From assembly GCA_019136135.1 (NCBI GenBank), contig JAGVUR010000186.1:1-39598 (forward strand): a DNA stretch of 39,598 nucleotides, in the 5' to 3' direction. A program made the translations under genes and the position numbers. Origin of the DNA: Verrucomicrobiota bacterium. GTDB taxonomy: Bacteria; Verrucomicrobiota; Lentisphaeria; Oligosphaerales; Oligosphaeraceae. Of this stretch, positions 9,491 through 17,731 are shown in pieces. Every line of letters begins with the position of its first letter. Within the stretch, counting starts at the first letter, position 1. The notes beneath the pieces were generated by a model. It was not told the origin of the DNA and made no database searches. It worked only from the letters and a program-made list of their open reading frames with translations.

Positions 9491-12445
9491 ATGGTTAAGA
9501 CATCACTTCTCTTGTTGTTTTGCTGCTTGTTGCCACCGGTCGGCGCAGCAGTGCCCTGCCGGAAAATCGCTTCCAGCCCTCGAATTGACGGGCTTCTGGA
9601 GGACAAAGCCTGGCAGCATGCCAAGGCCATTGAATTTCTAAACCAGGATCAAATCCGGACAGAATTCCGTTTTCTGCATGACGAGCATAATTTATATCTC
9701 GGGATTATCTGTCATGAACCCGCCATCAAAGATCTACGGGCAAAAGTCACGGGACGAGACCTGAATGTTTACAGTGATGATTCCGTAGAAATATTCCTCA
9801 ATCCGACCAAGGGGTCTGAACAGTACCTGCAATTGGTTGTCAACAGCCTGGGAACCATCTATGATGCCAGGATTGTTGGGCAAACCCGTGAACCCACTTG
9901 GGACCTGAGCGGCCTGGAACTGAAAACCTGCATCGGCGACCACGCATGGACTATTGAAATGAGGATGCCTATCGCCGCCTTGCTCTCAGTGCTGGATACC
10001 TTGCCTTTGAGGAAGACCGTCACAGCTGACAGCTGGAGTTTCAACCTGGTGCGCAATCGTTACGCCGGCAAACACAATTCCTGGTCCTATGCCGCAGTCG
10101 ATCATTGGCTCGACCTGGGAAATTATCAGCCGTTGCAGGAGGTTGCCGCCTCCTATGATCAAATGCACTGGGAAGTCAGCGCCCTTTCGCTGATCAGCAT
10201 GCAACCGAAAGACAATGTCCACCCAGTTGAAATACGAGGAGCCATCGACAACTGCACCCCTGCGGGTAAAATCATTAAAATCATCAGTTCGCTCATTCCG
10301 ATGCAGGGCGGAAAAAGCCTGGAAGCATCCACCACTTCGGAGACTGTTTTCATTGACCGGGGACAGGTTTTCAACTTTCAGCATTACGTCCGACTTCCAG
10401 TGGCTGGCGAGTATCGCTGTTTGCTTAGGATAACGGATACGCAGGACAACTTGCTCAGCCTTGTCCAGATGCCGATGCTGGTTCACTACGAAGAGCTGAG
10501 CCTCGAGTTGCTCCACCCCGGCTATCGCTCCGCCATTTATTCCACCCAAAAATGCCCCGAGCTGATTTTCGCCTTGAAATCGGATGTCCTGACCGATGTG
10601 GCGGACTCCGTCCAGGCGGAATTTTGCATTCTCGGCAATGGCAATCCAGCTCCCCTGCTAAAAAAGACTGCTTCTTTCAATGAATTCATGCGACAGCCCT
10701 TTACGGTTGCAATACCGGCTTTGCCGCCTGGGACATATCATTGCCGGATCACTGCCCAAGTCAGTGAAAATCATACTGCGAGCGCGGAGACAGCATTGAT
10801 CGTTCATGCGCCTGCGCCCTTTGAAACCTGGGTCAATGAACATGGCAGGATCCTTCGCAATGGCCAACCAATTTTCCCGATTGGCAGCTATGGCAATTAC
10901 TGGCTCTACGTTTCTGAAAGCGACCCGGTGGACTTTGTCATTAGCTACAGTGCGGCTCCGGACCTGGTCAATGACAGCACCAGGCATAAACTTGAACAGG
11001 ATGAAAAAGCAGGACACCAGTATCTATGGTTTCCCGAACCCAATGAGCTTTGGTCGCATTATGACGGTCCAAACAAATCGATATCCATGCGCCCGGTATC
11101 ACCGGAGAATGCGGCAAAGATCAAGGAGCGCCTGCAGCAATATCGGCATGCCGGTTTCTTATTCGGCTGGTATATGGCCGATGAACCCGCCCCCAGTAAA
11201 GTTTCGCCGCAATTTACGAGGGATATTTACCGATTGATTCAGGAAGCCGATCCCTATCATCCGGCAACCATGTGCTTCAATTCCGTCAATACCGCAAAAC
11301 TGTATGGCAGCTGCTGCGATATTGCCATCATTGATTTTTTCCCGGGCTACCATGTCAATGGCAGGGAACAATCGCTGGAAAATTTAGCATTGATGCTGAA
11401 CGACGCAAGGAAGGAATTGGGATCCAACAAGCCAATCATGTCGGCAATCCCCATGTTTCCCTACACGCATACAGGCAAATATCTACCACGCTATCCCACG
11501 TACCTTGAATCACGCTGCCTGGTCTTTCTTTCGCTTGTCTGCGGTGCCCAGGGAATCATCTGGAATGCCTCTTATCATTTACGCTGCGACCTGGAAAACT
11601 TTATCGGACTACCTGAGGTCACCCGTGAAATCAGGGTTCTTCAGGCGGTCTGGCTGAGCAATGAAGAAGTAGCATTGCAACTATCCGGAAAAGATGCGGA
11701 TTCGGTGCATGTGTCCGCCAAGATGCTGCATGGGGAAATCTACATCACAGCAGTCAATCCGCATGACCGAACAATTTCCGTGGAAATTGCTTTGCCCGCC
11801 GATCTTGCAACGGTCAAACTGCAGGAATTAGCCAGTACCGCCTCTGCTGTTAAAAGAAATGGCGGCAAACTATCTGTTGACTTTGACCCCCTTCAGGTAC
11901 GCCTTTTCAGCAGTGACCCGGCCGCACCGAACCTTGTCGCTCCAGAAACCATTCTCGCATATATCCATAAACGGCAGAAGCAATTTGAAAGCAGCGGCAA
12001 CCTTTGTTATTTCACTCACGGCACCAAGTTGCTTTTTTCCGAGCACTACAAAAAAGCCATGCGAGTCCCTGCCCATCAGCAGTGCCTGATCGATGGAATG
12101 CTCACGAAATATCTCTATGGAAAGCCTGAAGTAAATACAGCAGGGGAAATTTATCTTGGCGTTGAATTCCCGAATCCTGAAAACCTCAGCCGGATCTGCA
12201 TCAGCTGGGATTCCATTAATGGAGCCGTGCCGCCAGATGAGGAACTGCAGTTCCGCCTGGATGGCAGCGGAACAGATGGTTCATTCCAGCCAATCATCAT
12301 CGACAGCAAATCCCAACAGCGGGACAATGGCTTCTTAACCTGCACGCTGACTTTCAAGCCAACAAAGCTGAAGAAATTCCGCATCGTTTTCACCGGGAAA
12401 CATCCTATTCTTCCGCAACCTTCCGAAATTCAGGCCTTCCAATAA
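9491..12445 (+). CDS. Large secreted CBM9-like / GH-A-like glycosidase-related protein
   Basis: This 984-residue protein has a signal peptide (about 1-20). A CBM9-like domain follows (about 25-215), with PRIDGLLEDKAW at 30-41 and DDSVEIFLNP at 96-105, the typical opening strand and calcium/sugar face of that family. After a linker beta-domain comes a TIM-barrel-like region (about 445-770) beginning RILRNGQPIFPIGSYG and containing FGWYMADEP, where E565 occupies the position of a clan GH-A acid/base. The C-terminal 150 residues resemble a discoidin-like sugar-binding domain. Function is inferred as exported glycan binding or hydrolysis. I could not identify the second catalytic Glu with certainty, so activity is unproven. 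It is followed 16 bp later by a LamG-like gene and probably shares its transcript. Confidence 0.75.
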   Translation: MVKTSLLLLFCCLLPPVGAAVPCRKIASSPRIDGLLEDKAWQHAKAIEFLNQDQIRTEFRFLHDEHNLYLGIICHEPAIKDLRAKVTGRDLNVYSDDSVEIFLNPTKGSEQYLQLVVNSLGTIYDARIVGQTREPTWDLSGLELKTCIGDHAWTIEMRMPIAALLSVLDTLPLRKTVTADSWSFNLVRNRYAGKHNSWSYAAVDHWLDLGNYQPLQEVAASYDQMHWEVSALSLISMQPKDNVHPVEIRGAIDNCTPAGKIIKIISSLIPMQGGKSLEASTTSETVFIDRGQVFNFQHYVRLPVAGEYRCLLRITDTQDNLLSLVQMPMLVHYEELSLELLHPGYRSAIYSTQKCPELIFALKSDVLTDVADSVQAEFCILGNGNPAPLLKKTASFNEFMRQPFTVAIPALPPGTYHCRITAQVSENHTASAETALIVHAPAPFETWVNEHGRILRNGQPIFPIGSYGNYWLYVSESDPVDFVISYSAAPDLVNDSTRHKLEQDEKAGHQYLWFPEPNELWSHYDGPNKSISMRPVSPENAAKIKERLQQYRHAGFLFGWYMADEPAPSKVSPQFTRDIYRLIQEADPYHPATMCFNSVNTAKLYGSCCDIAIIDFFPGYHVNGREQSLENLALMLNDARKELGSNKPIMSAIPMFPYTHTGKYLPRYPTYLESRCLVFLSLVCGAQGIIWNASYHLRCDLENFIGLPEVTREIRVLQAVWLSNEEVALQLSGKDADSVHVSAKMLHGEIYITAVNPHDRTISVEIALPADLATVKLQELASTASAVKRNGGKLSVDFDPLQVRLFSSDPAAPNLVAPETILAYIHKRQKQFESSGNLCYFTHGTKLLFSEHYKKAMRVPAHQQCLIDGMLTKYLYGKPEVNTAGEIYLGVEFPNPENLSRICISWDSINGAVPPDEELQFRLDGSGTDGSFQPIIIDSKSQQRDNGFLTCTLTFKPTKLKKFRIVFTGKHPILPQPSEIQAFQ

Positions 12446-12461
12446 GCTTGTAAGGAGAAGC

Positions 12462-13310
<849 letters not shown>

Positions 13311-13314
13311 TTGT

Positions 13315-13362
13315 CCCGACCTGTCCGACCTGTCCGACCTGTCCCGACTGGGAACGCCCCAG
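13315..13362. repeat. CTGTCCGAC 9-mer repeats leading into CTGGGAACGCCCCAG hairpin
   Basis: The 9-mer CTGTCCGAC repeats two to three times (reverse complement of the 9340 repeat). It then joins CTGGGAACGCCCCAG at 13348-13362, a hairpin module also present at 14362, 14600, 34858, 34978 and 35312. Downstream, 13363-13480 holds further GTCCCA-rich degenerate repeats and no gene. Confidence 0.8.
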
Positions 13363-13508
13363 AAACTCAAGCCCCACAAAACCCAGCGCAACGTCCCAGG
13401 TCCCAGACACCAGTCGCATAGGTCCCATTTGTCTCGTTTGTCCCATGGGTCTCAGTCCCAGTCCAAGGCTGTTAATTCCGCAAGAAAATTCCTCCGAAAA
13501 ATTCACAC

Positions 13509-13537
13509 TTTCGTACTCAAATACCATGTGACATGCC
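13509..13537 (-). repeat. Dispersed 29-bp element, inverted copy
   Basis: The reverse complement of this segment matches 35465-35493 at 27 of 29 positions (GGCATGTCACATG..ATTTGAGTACGAAA). It lies about 45 bp before the tandem array here. The plus-oriented copy lies at the far end of the second repeat island. Confidence 0.85.
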
Positions 13538-13580
13538 CTCTGAATAGGTTTTTGAGGAATTCTTGTTTGCCCCAAAAAAC

Positions 13581-14312
13581 GTGCCCAAGACCACCCAAGG
13601 TGCCCAAGACCACCCAAGGTGCCCAAGACCACCCAGGTGCCCCCAGACCACCCAAGGTGCCCAAACACCACCCCGGGTGCCCCAAGCACCACCCCGGTGC
13701 CCCAAGCACCACCCCGGGTGCCCAAGACCACCCAAGGTGACCAAGACCACCCAAGGTGACCAAGACCACCCCGGGTGCCCCAAGCACCACCCAAGGTGAC
13801 CAAGACCACCCAAGGTGCCCAAACACCACCCCGGGTGCCCCGACAACCACCCCGGGTGCCCCGACAACCACCCCGGGTGCCCCGACAACCACCCCGGGTG
13901 CCCCGACAACCACCCCGGGTGCCCCGACACCACCCCGGGTGCCCCGACACCACCCCGGGTGCCCAAGACCACCCAAGGTGCCCCAAGCACCACCCCGGGT
14001 GCCCAAACACCACCCAAGGTGCCCAAGACCACCCAAGGTGCCCAAACACCACCCAAGGTGCCCAAGACCACCCAAGGTGACCAAGACCACCCAAGGTGAC
14101 CAAGACCACCCCGGGTGCCTCAAGCACCACCCCGGTGCCCAAGACCACCCCGGGTGCCCCAAGCACCACCCCGGGTGCCCCAAGCACCACCCCGGGTGCC
14201 CCGACACCACCCCGGGTGCCCCGACACCACCCCGGGTGCCCCGACACCACCCCGGGTGCCCCGACACCATCCCGGTGCCCCGACACCATCCCGGTGCCCA
14301 AGACCACCCAAG
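13581..14312. repeat. Tandem array, 37 units of 18-21 bp, non-coding
   Basis: I count 37 head-to-tail units covering 732 bp. Two unit types alternate irregularly: GTGCCCAAGACCACCCAAG (19 bp), and longer ones in which the end becomes CACCCCGG, so that each junction creates CACCCCGGGTG, a small palindrome. There are local runs of identical units (four at about 13840-13923, three near 14200), as expected from slippage or unequal exchange. The array is open in several frames on both strands because the units lack stop codons. The ORFs have no ribosome-binding site, domain or codon signature, so I treat it as non-coding. The type-B unit matches the core of the hairpin module at 14407-14431. Confidence 0.92.
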
Positions 14313-14353
14313 GTGCTCCCATCACCCCAGATTCCTCCCGACCCCGTCCGGCC

Positions 14354-14431
14354 CGTCCCAACTGGGAACGCCCCAGTTTCGCCGCTTGAGCGGCGACACC
14401 GTTTGAGTACGAGCACCCCGGGTGCCCGTAC
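14354..14431. repeat. Composite palindromic repeat, copy 1 (modules A-B-C)
   Basis: Module A is CTGGGAACGCCCCAG (14362-14376). Module B contains GCCGCTTGAGCGGC (14377-14400). Module C is a 25-bp near-perfect palindrome at 14407-14431 with arms GTACG and GCACCC around a single C. It abuts the right end of the tandem array. Bases 14432-14520 show no repeat and no gene. Confidence 0.88.
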
Positions 14432-14525
14432 CTAAACTCTCACACTCCAAAACCTCAGAAAAACAGCCCTTCCCCTCACAGCCCTCCCGCCAATGACCTT
14501 CGTCAAATTTCTTCGCCTCTCTCAA

Positions 14526-14669
14526 GTACGAGCACCCCGGGTGCCCGTACCTAAAACCGCCGTCTTCAGCAGCAGGGCAATTTTGACTGACCCGTCCGAC
14601 TGGGAACGCCCCAGTTTCGCCGCTTGAGCGGCGACACCGTTTGAGTACGAGCACCTCGGGCGCCCGTAC
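14526..14669. repeat. Composite palindromic repeat, copy 2 (modules C-D-A-B-C)
   Basis: Module C (14526-14550), a diverged module D (14556-14590, GCAGCAGGGCAA), module A (14600-14614), module B (14615-14638) and another module C (14645-14669, with two changes in the core). This fixes the module order as C-D-A-B-C, matching the second island at 34.9-35.4 kb. Confidence 0.88.
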
Positions 14670-14721
14670 TTGTTTTATCCCGCAACAAGGGGCAGTTGGG
14701 TTAGGATCAAGTCACTTCCAT

Positions 14722-14749
14722 TTGCAAAACATCTTATTCAATTTATCTT
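14722..14749 (+). promoter_or_regulatory. Candidate promoter for the SDR/FAD gene pair
   Basis: TTGCAA (14722-14727), a 16-bp spacer and TATCTT (14744-14749) lie in the AT-rich stretch just after the repeat island and about 50 bp before the next start codon. They match sigma70-type boxes at most positions. Confidence 0.45.
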
Positions 14750-14801
14750 TAGACAGAGTGTTTTTGAGCTTTTTTCAGTTTAACCAACAAGGAGTTTTTA
14801 G

Positions 14802-15518
14802 ATGGATTGTCGTAACAAGAAAGTGATTATCACCGGCGGATCAAGCGGGTATGGCTATGGGATGGCGAAGGTCTTGAAGCAGTGCGGGGCAGATGTGTTG
14901 ATAACCGGTCGCCGTCTGCAGGTTCTCGAAAAGGCTGCCAAACAGCTTGGAGTCGCCTATGTCCAGGCGGATGTCTGCAACCCGGATGACTGGGATCGAG
15001 TTTTCGAAGCGAATGGTCCGAGGCTGGATGTGCTGATCAACAATGCCGGGGCAGCGGTTCGCATCGCGCCGCTGGTGGAAAACAGTGATGAGGAAATCAT
15101 CAGTTCGGTCAATATCAACCTTACTGGTGTGCTGCTCGGCTGCAAACGCGCCGCCCGCGTGATGATTGCCCAGGAGTCTGGGTTGATCATCAATGTTTCC
15201 AGTGTCTGTGCGCACTATGGTTGGCCGGGATATACGACCTATACCGCTGCAAAGGCTGGCGTCGACCGACTCAGTCGTGCGCTCTATACGGAACTGCGCC
15301 CTCATAAAGTCCGGGTCACAGTGCTGACGCCGTCCTGGGGGGCGACCGACTTTGGCAAGGCGGCGAATCTTCCTGACTTTGACCAGGAAACCCTGAAACA
15401 GGTGATGACCGGGGAGCAGATGGGCGACATTGTCGCCGGCATCTGTGAAAGCCCGGATCATCTTTGTTTCCCGGAAATCATGGTGCAGCCTGTAGTTCAG
15501 GAAATCATCCCATTCTAA
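14802..15518 (+). CDS. SDR-family NAD(P)-dependent oxidoreductase
   Basis: This 238-residue protein is a classical short-chain dehydrogenase: cofactor motif TGGSSGYGYG (11-20), NNAG (80-83), catalytic Ser near 133-134 (NVSS) and YTAAK (Y147, K151). Length is normal for the family. It would oxidise or reduce a hydroxyl/carbonyl substrate in the cytoplasm, and the substrate cannot be read from sequence. The start is supported by AAGGAG with good spacing. The FAD-dependent oxidoreductase begins 13 bp after its stop, so the pair is almost certainly co-transcribed and probably acts on one substrate. Confidence 0.93.
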   Translation: MDCRNKKVIITGGSSGYGYGMAKVLKQCGADVLITGRRLQVLEKAAKQLGVAYVQADVCNPDDWDRVFEANGPRLDVLINNAGAAVRIAPLVENSDEEIISSVNINLTGVLLGCKRAARVMIAQESGLIINVSSVCAHYGWPGYTTYTAAKAGVDRLSRALYTELRPHKVRVTVLTPSWGATDFGKAANLPDFDQETLKQVMTGEQMGDIVAGICESPDHLCFPEIMVQPVVQEIIPF

Positions 15519-15531
15519 TCAAGGCACAACC

Positions 15532-16863
15532 GTGAACTATGACGTGATTGTGGTAGGCGGAGGAAGCGCTGGCACCGCTGCGGCCGTGGCGGCAAGCAGA
15601 AGCGGTGCCCGTACCCTGTTGGTCGAGCGACAGGCAATCCTGGGGGGAACTTCCACTTACGCCGGAGTCAACTGCTGGGAACCGGTCTTCGGCGCCGATG
15701 GTTTCGTGCAGGAATTCTACCAGCACCTGAAGCAGATTCCGAACGCCTGCGGCATTTACAAAATAACCCGGCATCGTTATTTTTGCACTGGTACGGATGC
15801 TGCTTTCCCTGGTTGCGAACAGCGCATCGATGCGGACTTGCGGTATGAAGATACCCTGAAGCCAAATTGGAACTACCAAGCCCGTACCCCACCTGAACGC
15901 TGGAATGGGATTATCTTTGAAGCATCCGCTTGGGATCAAACTGCCCGAAGATTGCTGCAAGCCACCGGAAAGTGTAGCATTGCCAGTGGCAATTCGATCG
16001 TCGCCTGCCAAGTTGAAAACCATTGTATCAGGCAGCTGACTCTGGAAAGCGGCGAAACTTGCCAGGGCAGAATCTTTGTCGATGCCAGCGGAGCTTTGGC
16101 GGCACTGGCCGATTGCTCCTTGCTGACTGGACAAGACGGGCGCGAGCAGTTTCAGGAGCCGGATGCCCCGGAAAAGCCAACCCGCAAACGCAACGGAGCA
16201 AGCCGAATCTTCCGAATTTGCCCCGAAGACAAGGACATCGTCGAGCCATTGCCAGATGATATCCCGGCTGACTGCTGGTGGGCTCCGGAATTTCCGCTGA
16301 TGGTCGCCACGGAATATCCCAACGGAGACAGGAATTGCAACATGCTGCCGACCATGGATGGTGAAACTGCATGCCGGCTGAACGAAGCGGAGGCGTTGAT
16401 GGAAAGCCGGCGCAGGGTGCTGGCATACTGGCATTTCCTGCAGACTCAATGGCCGGAATTCCGCCGCTACCGCCTCAAAATGCTCTTTCCAGGCTTGGGT
16501 TTACGGGAGACGCATCGGGTGCTCTGTCGGTATATGCTGACGGAAAATGATATTCTGGCGCAGCGTTGGTTCTCCGACACTATTGCTGCTGCGGACCATA
16601 CGATGGACAGCCATGGAGGAGGTATTGTCCGCAACACACCTGGCCCATACGGCATTCCTTATCGCTGCCTGTTGCCTGTTGGCATTGATAATCTGCTCGT
16701 TGCCGGACGCATTGCCGGCTTCAGCAGCATTGCCGCCTCCAGCTGCCGTTTGTCGCGTACGATGATGCAATTGGGCTATGTAGCTGGCCTGGCAGCGGCA
16801 CAAGCCGCCCTGCGGCAGGTTAGCCCGGCCGATGTCGATACGACCCCTTGGCATCGTTCATAA
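15532..16863 (+). CDS. FAD-dependent oxidoreductase (GTG start)
   Basis: This 443-residue protein has an N-terminal Rossmann dinucleotide fold, VVGGGSAGTAAA (7-18) with the acidic ribose-binding E31, followed by ILGGTSTYAGVNCW. It ends in NLLVAGRIAGFSS..CRLSRTMMQLGYVAGLAAAQA, the closing signature of the FAD_oxidored proteins common in PVC bacteria and Bacteroidetes. Translation starts at GTG (15532), eight bases after AAGG. No signal peptide is seen, so it is cytoplasmic. It follows an SDR by 13 bp, and a joint two-step oxidation of a sugar or polyol derivative is plausible but unproven. It converges with the RodZ-like gene, leaving only four bases between stop codons. Confidence 0.88.
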   Translation: MNYDVIVVGGGSAGTAAAVAASRSGARTLLVERQAILGGTSTYAGVNCWEPVFGADGFVQEFYQHLKQIPNACGIYKITRHRYFCTGTDAAFPGCEQRIDADLRYEDTLKPNWNYQARTPPERWNGIIFEASAWDQTARRLLQATGKCSIASGNSIVACQVENHCIRQLTLESGETCQGRIFVDASGALAALADCSLLTGQDGREQFQEPDAPEKPTRKRNGASRIFRICPEDKDIVEPLPDDIPADCWWAPEFPLMVATEYPNGDRNCNMLPTMDGETACRLNEAEALMESRRRVLAYWHFLQTQWPEFRRYRLKMLFPGLGLRETHRVLCRYMLTENDILAQRWFSDTIAAADHTMDSHGGGIVRNTPGPYGIPYRCLLPVGIDNLLVAGRIAGFSSIAASSCRLSRTMMQLGYVAGLAAAQAALRQVSPADVDTTPWHRS

Positions 16864-16867
16864 AAGG

Positions 16868-17695
16868 CTACTTCGATCCCGGGATTGGAAGGACTTCGAC
16901 CGGCTGGCGAGTCTGAGGAATGAGACGGATGAAATCAACCTTGCCACGCTCAATTTCCTTCTTGAAGTAGAGCTTCGCCAAACCGACGAGGATAAACAAA
17001 CACAACCCCCCAAGCAACGCCGCAATCAATAAACCCGGCAAGGATACTACGGACTTGGGCTTGATTAAATCCTCAGACAAGGGATGCGGACGATTGTCAT
17101 GGTCGCTTCCAACAGCCTCAAAGTATTCGCTCTCAAGCTTGGACAAATAAGGCTCCTGCTCAACATCGTACTCGTTGCATAAACGCTCGATGTATGCCTT
17201 GCAGATAATCAACTTGGGCAAATCCTCGTAGTTGCCAAGCTCCAAATCGTGAATCTTCTGAGCCGGAATCTTGGTCTTTTCAGCCACATCCTTGACTGTG
17301 ACGCCCGCCTTTGCCCTTAGTTGCATCAAGGCATTGCCCAAGGGTTCGTCATCGGGGACATGAAGGATTACGGGCTCGTCGTCCCCATTGTCGTCCTCAT
17401 CGCCGTCGTCTTCATCCTCCGCTTGAGACAGATCGTCAGACTCGTTATCCTGCTCGACTTCCTCGTCAGCCTCCTCGTCCGTTGCCGGCTCTTGTTCTTC
17501 CGCCTCTTCCGTAAGATCATCGAGAAGTTCAGGCTGTACTTGGGAATCAAGTTCGGCTTCCTTGTCTTCCGCTTGATTGTCTTCGCTGGATGCTTTGGGA
17601 GAAGGCGACAAAGTCTCCTCCGTCTCCTCGTCGTCCCAGACGAGAGGCAACTTGGGGGTTGTCTTGGCATCCGCCCTGTTTCTGAGCTTGAGCAT
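16868..17695 (-). CDS. RodZ-like helix-turn-helix membrane protein with acidic N-terminus
   Basis: Residues about 119-180 form a RodZ-type HTH_25 domain: GNALMQLRAKAGVTVKDVAEKTKIP, then DLELGNYEDLP and CKAYIERLCNEYDV. A single membrane helix follows (about 219-243), then a short periplasmic tail of about 30 residues. In RodZ this HTH binds MreB and links it to the elongation machinery. Unusual here, the HTH is preceded by about 110 very acidic, low-complexity residues, while the periplasmic region is much shorter than in E. coli RodZ. The gene lies 36 bp downstream of ftsK on the same strand and is probably co-transcribed with it. GGGAG lies rather far (12 bp) before ATG. RodZ function is inferred from the HTH-TM layout. 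Confidence 0.78.
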   Translation of the reverse strand: MLKLRNRADAKTTPKLPLVWDDEETEETLSPSPKASSEDNQAEDKEAELDSQVQPELLDDLTEEAEEQEPATDEEADEEVEQDNESDDLSQAEDEDDGDEDDNGDDEPVILHVPDDEPLGNALMQLRAKAGVTVKDVAEKTKIPAQKIHDLELGNYEDLPKLIICKAYIERLCNEYDVEQEPYLSKLESEYFEAVGSDHDNRPHPLSEDLIKPKSVVSLPGLLIAALLGGLCLFILVGLAKLYFKKEIERGKVDFIRLIPQTRQPVEVLPIPGSK

Positions 17696-17731
17696 ACTTA
17701 TCTGATCTCCCGGCTTGTCTTGCCTGAGCCT

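Noticed and set aside
13581..14312. CRISPR array
   Set aside because: Units are contiguous with no unique spacers, the period is only about 20 bp, and there are no cas genes in the window.
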